64,000 bases of DNA from JBDHXE01 sp035445085 (GTDB taxonomy: Bacteria > Bacteroidota > Ignavibacteria > Kapaibacteriales > UBA2268), in the NCBI GenBank assembly GCA_035445085.1, contig DAOMQA010000001.1, positions 1-64,000 of the forward strand, given 5' to 3'. Positions 44,630-54,122 of this stretch are shown here, piece by piece. Position 1 is the first letter of the stretch, and each line of letters starts with the position of its first letter. The notes under the pieces were generated by a model that saw nothing but the letters and a program-made list of their open reading frames with translations, searched no databases and was not told where the DNA came from. The position numbers and the translations under genes were made by a program.

Positions 44630-45847
44630 TTAATAAGGTATTATTTTTTCTAAAGGTGTTTCGGTTAATTTTAATAAAAATAATGTCTGTGAGCCAAAAA
44701 AGTTTAAATCCCGATTATCACTAACAGTAGGAATTAAATATAATGGTGTCTCGTTGCTAAGTGAATGGGTCTTAATTAATTCACCCTTAGAATTGCTCAA
44801 AACAAATATGCCGGCACCATTTTCATTAGTTGCTGTTAATACAAAGAAATCTTCACCAATCAACATTGGGGAGCTAATCTTAGCATCTAAATAATTATTC
44901 CAAAGTTCCTTGCCATTAGTATCGTAAGTATATATTCCCGTCTTATATTCATTTACTCCAGAAGCAAAACCTCCCGCAAATAAGGTTTTACCATTATGTG
45001 ATAATTGATTTACTAAGACTGGTACCTCTTTTTTCCATAATATATTTAGTTTGTCATCTAAACAAACTATTTCGGAACTTACTCCATCAATTGTTCTTTT
45101 GCCACCTGCAAAATATATTTTACCATCTCTATTAATTATAGGGCTAATAATTCTTAGGTTCTCTGTGGGCTTTCTGATAATTTCTTTACCCAATTTACCA
45201 ATCTTAATGAGTGTGTCGCTTGTTCCAAATTGATTATTTGATAAGCCAATATATATATTATCTCCTTTATCAGCAGAAAACACTTTAGAAAGAGGCAAAG
45301 AGAATTTATTAGACCAAATTAATTTACCATTTGTATCATAGCATAATAAATCGCCGTTATTAGTGCCAATTATAATTTTGTTATTTATAATTAGTGGCTC
45401 TGTAATAGTAAACAATTGTAATTTTAGTGGATTAATATTAACGTTAAATCTTTCCTTACCGTTAATATTTACTGAAATGAAATTACCATCTAAATTAACG
45501 AAGTATAAATTTTTAGAAGAATCAGCCACAATATCTGCTAATAAGTTTAGATTATTATCTACTTTATAAGACCAAATTATAGTATCAAGTCGGACTAAAT
45601 TAATCTTTGCATCAATAGTAGGAACTATATAATCATCATCACCTAAATATAAAGGAGTTTGGTAGCAACCAGAAAAATTATTCAATGAAATTTTTGTAGT
45701 ATTTACAATGGTAAAATTAAAATCACCTATAATAGAAAAGTCATTATTTCTATCAAAGCCCCCATAATGATTATATTGAGCAAATTCCCTTTTATTGCTA
45801 CAAGAAAAAAGAGATAGTATTAGTATAATGAGTAGAGTATATTTCAT
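44630..45847 (-). CDS. Lipoprotein with PQQ-like beta-propeller
   Basis: A 405-aa lipoprotein with lipobox LFSC at about residue 16. Repeats of the PQQ/quinoprotein-propeller type are visible: LLCYDTNGKLIWSNKF, IVCLDDKLNILWKKE, and GIYTYDTNGKELWNNYL. It has no catalytic residues that I can recognise, so it is likely a binding or scaffold propeller. It is 6 bases downstream of the SUMF1-like lipoprotein gene. Confidence 0.8.
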   Translation of the reverse strand: MKYTLLIILILSLFSCSNKREFAQYNHYGGFDRNNDFSIIGDFNFTIVNTTKISLNNFSGCYQTPLYLGDDDYIVPTIDAKINLVRLDTIIWSYKVDNNLNLLADIVADSSKNLYFVNLDGNFISVNINGKERFNVNINPLKLQLFTITEPLIINNKIIIGTNNGDLLCYDTNGKLIWSNKFSLPLSKVFSADKGDNIYIGLSNNQFGTSDTLIKIGKLGKEIIRKPTENLRIISPIINRDGKIYFAGGKRTIDGVSSEIVCLDDKLNILWKKEVPVLVNQLSHNGKTLFAGGFASGVNEYKTGIYTYDTNGKELWNNYLDAKISSPMLIGEDFFVLTATNENGAGIFVLSNSKGELIKTHSLSNETPLYLIPTVSDNRDLNFFGSQTLFLLKLTETPLEKIIPY

Positions 45848-45853
45848 TTAATT

Positions 45854-46906
45854 CTATTTATCTAAGTTTCTTACAACACGGAATCCAATGTTATTATGCA
45901 CATCGTCGGGTCTTGTTCTATTAGAAGATCTTGCAAAGTATGTCCCTTGGTCAAAAGCTCCACCTCTAATTACCCCTATTTTGCCGTTATTTGGTCCTTT
46001 GGGATTTTCTGTTGGTCTATTTTCATAATATTTAGCATCATAATAATCATAACACCATTCCCAAACGTTACCGCTCATATCATACAATCCAAATTGGTTT
46101 GGCATTTTTGAGGCGACAGGCTTTATTCTAAACCCTGAGTTATCGCTATACCAAGCAATTGTATTTAAATTATCATTATAAAAATCACCCGATGTACCGG
46201 CTCTGCAACTCATCTCCCATTCTGCTTCTGTTGGTAATCTCCAGCCAATCGAATTAGTATCCCATAAAACATCAGCGCCAGAGATACGGTAAGCAGTATC
46301 TAAATTTTGCATTTTTGACAATTTATTACAAAAATAAATAGCTTCTATCCACTTAATATTATTAACAGGTAAATTGTCTCCAATTTCTGTTGCAGGATTA
46401 TACCTCATTACAATTCTATATAATTTTTGAGTAATTTCGGTACTAGTCATTAAAAAAGATTTGGTAATTGATATTTTTTTTACTGGTTTTTCATCTATAT
46501 TACCAGTTAATGAGCCCATATAAAAGTTAGATGCCGCAATTAGAACACTACTAATTGTTGGTAATGGATTAATTTTAATTTCTTTAATATTACTAGTATC
46601 TGATTTAGAGACAACACTAAGATTGCCAGAAGTAGCTGTATCAGGCAAAATAAGCCATATTTCATTATCTTGCCATTTGAAGCAATCTGACGAAAATACT
46701 TTGGTAGAATCGAACAGCAAGTAGCTTAGGGGGCTTTTAGTTCCGAAGTTTTTACCTTCTACTTTTAATGTATCTCCAACACTTAGCTCATTATTAACAA
46801 GGTTAATGATTTCTGGTCCACTATTATTAGTAATAGGATCATCTATACTACAAGAATTTAAAGCTATTATCGATATTAAAACAATATAAATAAAGATTAT
46901 CTTCAC
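45854..46906 (-). CDS. Lipoprotein with IPT/TIG and formylglycine-generating-enzyme-like domains
   Basis: A 350-aa lipoprotein (lipobox LNSC at about residues 17-20). Residues about 30-110 resemble an IPT/TIG Ig-like fold (VGDTLKVEGKNFGTKSP). From about 120 a SUMF1/FGE-sulfatase domain follows: WRLPTEAEWEMSCRAGT, FGLYDMSGNVWEWC and GPNNGKIGVIRGGAFDQGTYFARSSNRTRP. The paired cysteines that bind copper in true formylglycine-generating enzymes are not evident, so a structural or carbohydrate-related role is likely. Two minus-strand TAnnTTTG elements lie upstream at 46930-46937 and 46938-46945. Confidence 0.8.
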   Translation of the reverse strand: MKIIFIYIVLISIIALNSCSIDDPITNNSGPEIINLVNNELSVGDTLKVEGKNFGTKSPLSYLLFDSTKVFSSDCFKWQDNEIWLILPDTATSGNLSVVSKSDTSNIKEIKINPLPTISSVLIAASNFYMGSLTGNIDEKPVKKISITKSFLMTSTEITQKLYRIVMRYNPATEIGDNLPVNNIKWIEAIYFCNKLSKMQNLDTAYRISGADVLWDTNSIGWRLPTEAEWEMSCRAGTSGDFYNDNLNTIAWYSDNSGFRIKPVASKMPNQFGLYDMSGNVWEWCYDYYDAKYYENRPTENPKGPNNGKIGVIRGGAFDQGTYFARSSNRTRPDDVHNNIGFRVVRNLDK

Positions 46907-46972
46907 TACTTTTAAGTTTGATTAATTTTCAAAACTACAAATATACATAATCATTTAGAATGAATAATTAAT

Positions 46973-46980
46973 TAAATTTG
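46973..46980 (+). promoter_or_regulatory. TAnnTTTG-type -7 element
   Basis: TAAATTTG 20 bases before the ATG of the UgpC-like ATPase, in a 94-base divergent gap that also holds two such elements on the other strand. Confidence 0.5.
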
Positions 46981-47000
46981 TAATTTGCAAATTCGCACAA

Positions 47001-48080
47001 ATGGTAAATTTAAATCTACGTAATATTAAGAAAGTATATAATCAGAATACTTTAGCAGTTGATAACGTTAGCTTTGTAGCAGGACAAGGTCAATTTGTAG
47101 TGCTATTAGGTCCATCAGGTTGTGGAAAGTCTTCTCTTTTGAGAATGATAGCTGGATTAGAAGATATTACAAGTGGTGAGTTATATTTTGACGATAAGTT
47201 AATGAATGATGTTAGTCCCGATAAGAGAAATATCGGTATGGTATTCCAAAACTATGCTTTATATCCTCATTTAACAGTATATGAGAATATTGCTTTCCCG
47301 TTAAAAGTTCTAAAAGTAAAGCCTGTCGCTATTAAAAGCCAAGTTCAGAGCATAGCTCAATTGATTGGTTTAGATGACCTGCTAAAGCGCAAACCTAAAG
47401 AATTGTCTGGAGGTCAAAGGCAAAGAGTTGCTTTAGCTCGTGCTTTAATCAGAAAACCTGATTTATTTTTGTTTGATGAGCCTCTTTCTAACTTAGATGC
47501 TAAACTAAGGGTACAGATGCGAAGCGAAATAATTAATATACATAAAAAAGCTGGCACGACCTCGATTTATGTAACGCATGACCAAACTGAAGCAATGACT
47601 ATGGGCGATTTATTGGTTATTTTAAATAATGGTAAATTGCAACAATCTGGCACTCCGGAGCATATATATAAATATCCTACTAATATTTTTGTAGCAGGTT
47701 TTATCGGTAGCCCTCAAATGAATTTCTTTGAAGGCAAAATTCAACACAATAATGGACTTATATTTCATTTTAACAACAATAGTGCACACATAGAATTAGA
47801 TGGCAATATCAGCACTAATATTTTAGATAAAGACATCATTATTGGAGTTAGACCAGAGCACTTAGAAATTGAAAAAATCGAGTCGCCTAATAATATTGTT
47901 ATAAATAATATTGAGTTTCTTGGATATGAAAATATTATTCATTTTGAAGGCAGTAGTTTTAGTGGGACGGCAAGAGTAAACTCGGAGCATAATCTGAATT
48001 TAAACAATAATTTAAAATTAAAATCAACAAGTAATTTAATTCATATTTTTGATTTAGCTGGGCAAAGGATAAACCTATGA
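47001..48080 (+). CDS. ABC transporter ATPase, UgpC/MsmX/MalK-like
   Basis: A 359-aa importer-type ATPase: Walker A GPSGCGKSS, Q-loop YENIAFPLKVLKVK, signature LSGGQRQRVALARAL, Walker B LFLFDEPLSNLDAKLR and H-loop YVTHDQTEAM. A C-terminal regulatory TOBE-like domain follows (IIGVRPEHLEIE). MsmX- and UgpC-type ATPases energise sugar and glycerophosphodiester importers. No permease or binding protein is adjacent, so it may serve several transporters. It overlaps the ABC-F gene by four bases. Confidence 0.88.
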   Translation: MVNLNLRNIKKVYNQNTLAVDNVSFVAGQGQFVVLLGPSGCGKSSLLRMIAGLEDITSGELYFDDKLMNDVSPDKRNIGMVFQNYALYPHLTVYENIAFPLKVLKVKPVAIKSQVQSIAQLIGLDDLLKRKPKELSGGQRQRVALARALIRKPDLFLFDEPLSNLDAKLRVQMRSEIINIHKKAGTTSIYVTHDQTEAMTMGDLLVILNNGKLQQSGTPEHIYKYPTNIFVAGFIGSPQMNFFEGKIQHNNGLIFHFNNNSAHIELDGNISTNILDKDIIIGVRPEHLEIEKIESPNNIVINNIEFLGYENIIHFEGSSFSGTARVNSEHNLNLNNNLKLKSTSNLIHIFDLAGQRINL

Positions 48081-50014
48081 TTTCTGTTCTTAATTTGACT
48101 ATAAATTTTGGTGGGCGCTTTCTATTTGACAATATTTCATTTTTAATCAACCCAAGCGATAAAATCGGCTTAATTGGTAGGAATGGAACAGGTAAATCTA
48201 CAATGATGAAAATTCTTAGTGGCAAAGAAGAAGCAAGTTCTGGTCAAATAATATTCCCAAAATTTTTTAATATTGAATATTTGCCACAAGAATTGGCTAT
48301 TCAATCGGATAAGACTGTGTATGATGAAGTTTATTCATCTTTAAAAGAAATTGTCTCTTTGGAGGATAGATTAGTATTTATAAATAAAGAAATTAACGTG
48401 CGAAATGACTATCAGTCTAAAGAATATATTGATTTAATAGATGAAATGGCACTCTTAAATGAAAGATTGCGAATATTAGGTAGCCATACAATTCAATCTG
48501 ATATAGAACAAGTTCTTATTGGTTTAGGTTTTAAGAGGAATGACTTTACAAAGCTATACAAGGAGTTTAGTGGAGGCTGGCAGATGCGTATAGAATTAGG
48601 CAAAATCTTAATAAAAAAACCTGACTGTATATTACTTGACGAACCTACAAACCACTTAGATATAGAGTCAGTAAGATGGTTAGAGAAATTTCTAAAGAGC
48701 TATCCGGGTTCTATCATATTAATTTCCCACGATAGGACATTTCTAGATAATATTACCACAAGGACAATTGAGCTAATAAATGGTAAAATTTACGATATGC
48801 CTTACAAATACTCTGACTATATCAATGCAAGAGAAGAGCAAAAAGAATTAGAATTAAATGCTTTCAAGAATCAACAGAAACAAATAGAAAAGACTGAAAA
48901 GTTTATTGAGCGTTTTAGGTATAAATCAACTCTATCTACACGGGTTCAATCGCGAATAAAAGCCTTAGAAAGATTAGAACGAATAGTCGTTGAAGACGAG
49001 GACGGCAAAAGTGTCAAAATTCGCTTCCCTGACCCGCCGCGTTCTGCACGTGTAGTAGTAGAAGCAAACCATTTAAGCAAATCTTATGGTCAATTATTAG
49101 TATTGAATGATATAGATTTTGTCTTAGAAAGAGGCGACAAGGTAGCATTTGTAGGTAGAAACGGAGAAGGAAAATCAACCTTATCTAAAATCATTGCTGG
49201 CTTAGAAGATTATAATGGTAACCTAAAAATTGGCAATGGTGTAATTATTTCCTATTTTGCACAGCAACAGACTTCGCATTTAGACCCTAATTCTACTGTT
49301 TTCGACACCATCGATAATGCCGCAGTAGGCGAAATTAGATCGCAAGTAAGGACATTACTTGGCGCCTTTCTTTTCAGTGGCGACGATGTATATAAAAAAG
49401 TTAAGGTTTTATCTGGTGGCGAAAAGTCAAGATTAGCTTTAACAAAATTAATGCTACAAGCAGCGAATTTACTAATTATGGACGAGCCTACCAATCACTT
49501 GGATATGCTGGCAAAAGACGTATTAAAACAAACCTTAATCAATTATGATGGAACTGTAATTGTAGTTTCTCACGACCGTGATTTCTTGGATGGGCTCACT
49601 AATAAGACTATTGAATTTAAAGACCATAAGATTACAGAGTATATTGGCGATATTAATGAATATTTAGATAAAACAGACATTGAATCATTAAAAGAATTAG
49701 AAATAAAACAACATTCAAACAATACAACTCTTGATAAAGAGAAATCAAGCAAAATACAAAGAGAGCTACAAAAGGCAGGGCAAAAAGAAATAAATAAACA
49801 AAAAAAACTTATTGAAAAATTAGAAGCAACAATAAGCGAGTTAGAAATAAAAATCGGTGAAATTGAGATACATTTTTCTGATATGGATATTATGAGCAAC
49901 CCAGTAAAAAATAAACAATTACAGGTGGAATATAGTAAGTTAAAATCTGATTTAGAATCAATTATGAATGATTGGGAAAGTGAATCAGAAAAGCTTATAG
50001 AGATGACGAATTAG
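48077..50014 (+). CDS. ABC-F family ribosome-associated ATPase
   Basis: A 645-aa protein with two ABC domains and no membrane segments. The first has GRNGTGKST and FSGGWQMRIELGK, the second GRNGEGKST and LSGGEKSRLALTK, with DEPTNHLD in both. An arm/linker between them is rich in charge (QKQIEKTEKFIERFRYKSTLSTRVQSR), and a C-terminal coiled coil (about 560-645) resembles YdiF/Uup. ABC-F proteins bind the ribosomal E site and rescue or tune translation; some protect from antibiotics. ATGA overlap with the upstream ATPase. Confidence 0.9.
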   Translation: MISVLNLTINFGGRFLFDNISFLINPSDKIGLIGRNGTGKSTMMKILSGKEEASSGQIIFPKFFNIEYLPQELAIQSDKTVYDEVYSSLKEIVSLEDRLVFINKEINVRNDYQSKEYIDLIDEMALLNERLRILGSHTIQSDIEQVLIGLGFKRNDFTKLYKEFSGGWQMRIELGKILIKKPDCILLDEPTNHLDIESVRWLEKFLKSYPGSIILISHDRTFLDNITTRTIELINGKIYDMPYKYSDYINAREEQKELELNAFKNQQKQIEKTEKFIERFRYKSTLSTRVQSRIKALERLERIVVEDEDGKSVKIRFPDPPRSARVVVEANHLSKSYGQLLVLNDIDFVLERGDKVAFVGRNGEGKSTLSKIIAGLEDYNGNLKIGNGVIISYFAQQQTSHLDPNSTVFDTIDNAAVGEIRSQVRTLLGAFLFSGDDVYKKVKVLSGGEKSRLALTKLMLQAANLLIMDEPTNHLDMLAKDVLKQTLINYDGTVIVVSHDRDFLDGLTNKTIEFKDHKITEYIGDINEYLDKTDIESLKELEIKQHSNNTTLDKEKSSKIQRELQKAGQKEINKQKKLIEKLEATISELEIKIGEIEIHFSDMDIMSNPVKNKQLQVEYSKLKSDLESIMNDWESESEKLIEMTN

Positions 50015-50128
50015 CTTTTTATTAAAATTCTTTAATTTTTTTAAAACATCATAAAATACGTTAAAACATTATTCGTTATAACAAACAATGTGATGACAAA
50101 TATTATTTTTTTAAAAAAAGGGGTTTTT

Positions 50129-50737
50129 ATGGAGAACTTAAAAAGTTTATTCGCTTTGTTAGCAGTATTGTTAGTATTTACTCTATCTGCAAACGCCACA
50201 AACTATTCAATTGATACCAAATCAAGTAAATTGAAATGGAAAGGTGAAAAAGTTGTTGGCAAACATTTTGGAACAGTCGAAATTAAAAATGGTTCCGTCA
50301 CACTTGATAATAATAAAATGACTGGAAATTTTGATATAGATATGACATCGATAGTATCAGAAGACTTAAAAGATAACAAAGATTCACATGGTAAATTGGT
50401 TGGTCACTTGAAATCGGATGATTTCTTTTCAGTAGATAAGCACCCAACAGCAAAATTTACGCTTAAGAAAGCCGATAAATATAGCCCAGAAAAGGGTCAG
50501 GACTATAATTATATGGTAACAGGTGATTTAACTATTAAGGGTATTACCAATGAAGTTAGATTTCCAGCAAAAATAAATATGAGTGGAAATAATTTTAATG
50601 CTTATGCTTCTTTTACAATTGATAGAACTAAATGGAATGTTAAATATAAATCTGGTTCAATCTTTGATGGCTTGGGCGATGCTGCTATTTATGATGATAT
50701 AAAATTTGAATTACATTTAAATGGAAAATCTAACTAA
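50129..50737 (+). CDS. YceI-family periplasmic lipid-binding protein
   Basis: A 202-aa protein from ATG 50129 (MENLKSLFALLAVLLVFTL, signal peptide to about ANA). An upstream ATG at 50090 would place 13 residues before the signal. The YceI lipocalin-like barrel is evident: IDTKSSKLKWKGEKVVGKHFGTVEIKNGSV, FDIDMTSI, and LTIKGITNEVRFPAKI. YceI proteins bind polyisoprenoids. The last 17 bases overlap the start of the OYE gene. Confidence 0.85.
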   Translation: MENLKSLFALLAVLLVFTLSANATNYSIDTKSSKLKWKGEKVVGKHFGTVEIKNGSVTLDNNKMTGNFDIDMTSIVSEDLKDNKDSHGKLVGHLKSDDFFSVDKHPTAKFTLKKADKYSPEKGQDYNYMVTGDLTIKGITNEVRFPAKINMSGNNFNAYASFTIDRTKWNVKYKSGSIFDGLGDAAIYDDIKFELHLNGKSN

Positions 50738-51821
50738 TAATACTATTCCTTTATTATTACCTTACGAAATAGGTGATCTTAAATTAAAAAATAGAATGGT
50801 AATGGCTCCTATGACAAGGAGCCGTTCATTTAATAGCGGTATACCTCATCACCTCGCTTCACTTTACTACTCACAAAGAGCTAATGCTGGTTTAATAATT
50901 ACTGAAGGGGTACAAGTTTCTCCAGAAGGAATAGGATATTTATGGACACCTGGCAATTATACAAAAGAGCAACAAATAGAATGGCGGAAAATAGTTGAAA
51001 GCGTACACCAAAAGGACGGAATTATTTTTCAGCAGCTGTGGCATACTGGGCGCATTGCCCATAGTTCACTCCGCCCTAACAAGCAACTTCCTAAAGCTCC
51101 ATCACCTATAAGAGCAAATGGCAAAATTTATACTAATAATGGTTGGGCTGAATTCGAAACTCCTTTAGAAATGAGTAAAGAAGATATTAAAAATACTATT
51201 CAACAATTTAAAGAAGCAGCCAAGAATGCTAAACAAGTCGGCTTTGATGGAGTAGATATTCACGGTGCTTTTGGATATTTAATTGATCAATTTATTTGTG
51301 ATGGTACTAATCAACGACAAGATGAGTATGGAATAAGCGCCAAGAACAGAATTAGATTCGCATTAGAAGTAATTGAAGCAATTTTAGAAGTATGGGATTC
51401 TTTACGCGTAGGCATTAAATTATCACCTGTCAATTTAGTGAATGATATGAGCGATAGTAATCCTAAGGATACTTATTCAGTACTATTAGAGGAGCTGAAT
51501 AAGTATAATTTAGCGTATGTTATGCTTATGGAACCGCAAAAAGACGTACACCATCTTAAAAATTACCCCATAGAAGTTCTTAAGTATTTTAGACCTTATT
51601 ATAAAGGTAATTTAATAGCAAATGCAAATATGAATAAAGAGAAAGGAAATGATTTAATTCAATCAGGGTTAGCGCAATTAGTATCTTTTGGAGAACTATT
51701 TATTTCTAATCCAGACTTACCGAAGCGTTTTGAGCTTGATGCAACACTCAACCCCGCCAACAGAAAAACATTTTATGGAGGCACCGAAGTTGGATATACC
51801 GACTACCCATTCCTTGATTAA
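50721..51821 (+). CDS. Old Yellow Enzyme-family ene-reductase with altered active site
   Basis: A 366-aa FMN-dependent alkene/NADPH reductase. Family motifs: MVMAPMTRSRS, FQQLWHTGRIAHSSLRPN, and GVDIHGAFGYLIDQF. The catalytic tyrosine is Y186 and the substrate histidine H181, but the partner Asn (or His) expected at H+3 is Phe (F184). DEYGISAKNRIRF also departs from the usual DEYGGS. OYEs reduce activated C=C bonds and nitro esters. The change suggests an unusual substrate or weak activity. It overlaps yceI by 17 bases and is probably co-transcribed. Confidence 0.85.
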   Translation: MENLTNNTIPLLLPYEIGDLKLKNRMVMAPMTRSRSFNSGIPHHLASLYYSQRANAGLIITEGVQVSPEGIGYLWTPGNYTKEQQIEWRKIVESVHQKDGIIFQQLWHTGRIAHSSLRPNKQLPKAPSPIRANGKIYTNNGWAEFETPLEMSKEDIKNTIQQFKEAAKNAKQVGFDGVDIHGAFGYLIDQFICDGTNQRQDEYGISAKNRIRFALEVIEAILEVWDSLRVGIKLSPVNLVNDMSDSNPKDTYSVLLEELNKYNLAYVMLMEPQKDVHHLKNYPIEVLKYFRPYYKGNLIANANMNKEKGNDLIQSGLAQLVSFGELFISNPDLPKRFELDATLNPANRKTFYGGTEVGYTDYPFLD

Positions 51822-51843
51822 TAATAAACAATATTATTCATTA

Positions 51844-52227
51844 TTATTCAAATTTCTTCAATGTGTTTTCAGCAATTAATAACTGAAGATGAGATACAGC
51901 AAGACGCACTAAGTCATTATGTTGCTTTTTAATTTTATATGTTAGTACATTACTTTCGTTACCGGGTACATTAGCAAAATACTTTAAGCTCTTGGCGGTA
52001 ATTATAAGCTTTGAAGAAAAGAAGCCTTTTTTAAATTCCACCGATCTAATTCCATCCAATGGAATTTTTATTATTTTAACTCCCGAGCTAACCACCTGTA
52101 AAAGAGCATCTTTTGTTTCAAACTCAAATATTAGGAAATTATTTTCAAAATATATTAAGCCTTTTGTTTCAGCAAAACCACCATATATATTATCATTATA
52201 AAAAGGAATATTTATATCTTCATTCAT
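51844..52227 (-). CDS. Small protein of unknown function, PH-like
   Basis: A 127-aa soluble protein of mostly beta-strand (IYFENNFLIFEFETKDALLQ; IIKIPLDGIRSVEFKKG), reminiscent of bacterial PH or DUF304-like folds. No family assignment is certain. It follows the RelA/SpoT gene with 2 bases between, so it shares that transcript. Confidence 0.5.
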   Translation of the reverse strand: MNEDINIPFYNDNIYGGFAETKGLIYFENNFLIFEFETKDALLQVVSSGVKIIKIPLDGIRSVEFKKGFFSSKLIITAKSLKYFANVPGNESNVLTYKIKKQHNDLVRLAVSHLQLLIAENTLKKFE

Positions 52228-52229
52228 TT

Positions 52230-54026
52230 TTATTCATTATCCTCAATCTTTTCTACACTTTTAATTCCACGAATACCAAGCAATTTTATAAATACTCTAT
52301 TTAGTTCATCTTCATCAATTACGTATACAGAAATAGCCCCATCAAAAATATTCCCTGAAGTATCTAATTGAATGCGTCTTATATTGGTTTTTCCGATTGC
52401 TTCCGTAATATCATATAACATGCGTGCGCGGTCTTCTCCTTTAATAATAAGTCTTGCTTCAAAGTTTTTCTGCCAAATATCGCTTGGTTTATCATCTTTT
52501 ATGACACTTTTAAAGTATTTATGTAAGCCTGAAATAGCTCTATGAGACACCACCTCTTTTTGCCATTCTTCTTTAGGGAAAGCATTCGGCGATTTAATAA
52601 TTTCTATTTGGTCGCCTTGTTTTAATTTATAATTCAAATCATGAATAACTCCATTGACTTTTCCAGTAACGCACCTCAATCCAGTTTCTGTAGATAAAGC
52701 AAACGCAAAGTCAATTAAATTTGCTCCTTGTGGTAAAGAAATAGAAGTACCTTCTTTTGTATATACATTCAGAGCAGAATCAAAAATATTGACTTTAATA
52801 GAATCCCAAATAATTTGAGAAGCCTGTTCGCCAAGGTCAGTAATAATATCCTGCATCCATTCTCCCCAATTATCTATTTCTTTGTCTGTAAAGTTTAATT
52901 CCCTGATTCTCCCAGATTTGAACGAATATTTTGCGGCGAACCCTTCTTCGGCAATTTTTTCCATCTCTTCTGTTCTAATTAGTAATTCTATTCTTTTGCC
53001 GTCAGGTCCTATCAATTCAGTATAAATTGATTTATACCAATCAATTTTTGAATGAGAGATATAGTCGATAAAGCTAGTAGTATTGAATGCATTAGCCAAT
53101 ACGCCATGTGCGCGGTAACACTCGTGTATATCGTTAGTATTCAAAACTATAACAATTGAATAAAAATTATCAATATCACTTAGAGATTTGCCATCGGAAA
53201 TCATTTTGTATATCTCATATTCGTGTTTATGAACAATTGTTAAGGTATGTCTCAAATTATTTTGATTAAGACTATCTTGAATTAAATCAGAGAATACACG
53301 AATATAATTAATAAAGTCGCGGCGTTTGGTAGTTAAAGCTACTCTTATTGCTTCATAATTTTCTCTATCTATGTAATAAAAAGCTCTATTTTCAAGTTCC
53401 ATTTTAATTTTATTTAAACCTAAGCGATGGGCAATAGGAACATAAAAATTCAGAGTTTCGTCAGATATACGTTTTTGGCTACTTTCGCTCATATAATGCA
53501 ATGTACGCATATTATGGAGTCTATCAGCCAATTTAATTAGTATTACTCTAACATCTTTTACTAAGGCAATAAATAATTTGCGATAAGTTAGCCCTTTAAG
53601 TAATTCTTTGCTAACGCCTGCTTCCTTTTGTATCTGGTCATGCGATATTTTAGTTACTGCATCTACAATTTCTGCTACGTCATCTCCAAATAAGTCCTCA
53701 ATTTCGGATTTTAGTAGCCCTTCTACATCTTCTAATGTATCATGTAGCAAGCACGCAATAATTGAATTAGTATCTTGGAATGAAAATTCCCTAACTAATA
53801 TTAGTGCTACATTTAAAGGGTGTGTATAATAAGGGTAGCCAGATTTTCTTTTTACATCTTTATGCTTTTCTACACAATAGTAAAATGCTGTTTTAATTTT
53901 TGTAATATCTAAATTAGAGTTTACTTTCCGTGATGCTTCTAATAGAAACTCACAATCCTTATCTGGGTCTTTTCCAAAAGGACTTTTTTCATCATATTCT
54001 AATTCAAAATTAAATAAATACTCCAT
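52230..54026 (-). CDS. RelA/SpoT homologue, probable (p)ppGpp hydrolase with eroded synthetase
   Basis: A 598-aa RSH protein, shorter than the usual 700-plus. The HD hydrolase is intact: R60, HP (69-70), HD (95-96) with ED (99-100), and KLADRLHNM (165-173). The synthetase region (about 255-365) is recognisable by order but its catalytic residues are gone: DIxAVRxIV reads DNFYSIVIV, FKDYI reads FIDYI, YQSLHT reads YKSIYT, and EIQIRT reads ELLIRT. TGS (about 418-480) and ACT-like (about 525-595) domains follow. I infer hydrolase or sensor function only. It is first in a unit with the PH-like gene. Confidence 0.85.
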   Translation of the reverse strand: MEYLFNFELEYDEKSPFGKDPDKDCEFLLEASRKVNSNLDITKIKTAFYYCVEKHKDVKRKSGYPYYTHPLNVALILVREFSFQDTNSIIACLLHDTLEDVEGLLKSEIEDLFGDDVAEIVDAVTKISHDQIQKEAGVSKELLKGLTYRKLFIALVKDVRVILIKLADRLHNMRTLHYMSESSQKRISDETLNFYVPIAHRLGLNKIKMELENRAFYYIDRENYEAIRVALTTKRRDFINYIRVFSDLIQDSLNQNNLRHTLTIVHKHEYEIYKMISDGKSLSDIDNFYSIVIVLNTNDIHECYRAHGVLANAFNTTSFIDYISHSKIDWYKSIYTELIGPDGKRIELLIRTEEMEKIAEEGFAAKYSFKSGRIRELNFTDKEIDNWGEWMQDIITDLGEQASQIIWDSIKVNIFDSALNVYTKEGTSISLPQGANLIDFAFALSTETGLRCVTGKVNGVIHDLNYKLKQGDQIEIIKSPNAFPKEEWQKEVVSHRAISGLHKYFKSVIKDDKPSDIWQKNFEARLIIKGEDRARMLYDITEAIGKTNIRRIQLDTSGNIFDGAISVYVIDEDELNRVFIKLLGIRGIKSVEKIEDNE

Positions 54027-54122
54027 ACTTCTAAAATAATAATATTTTTGATACTATAATAATAATACTTAAATTATAATGTTTTATTTTTACTTAAATT
54101 GAAAGTTTAAATAATTAAAATT

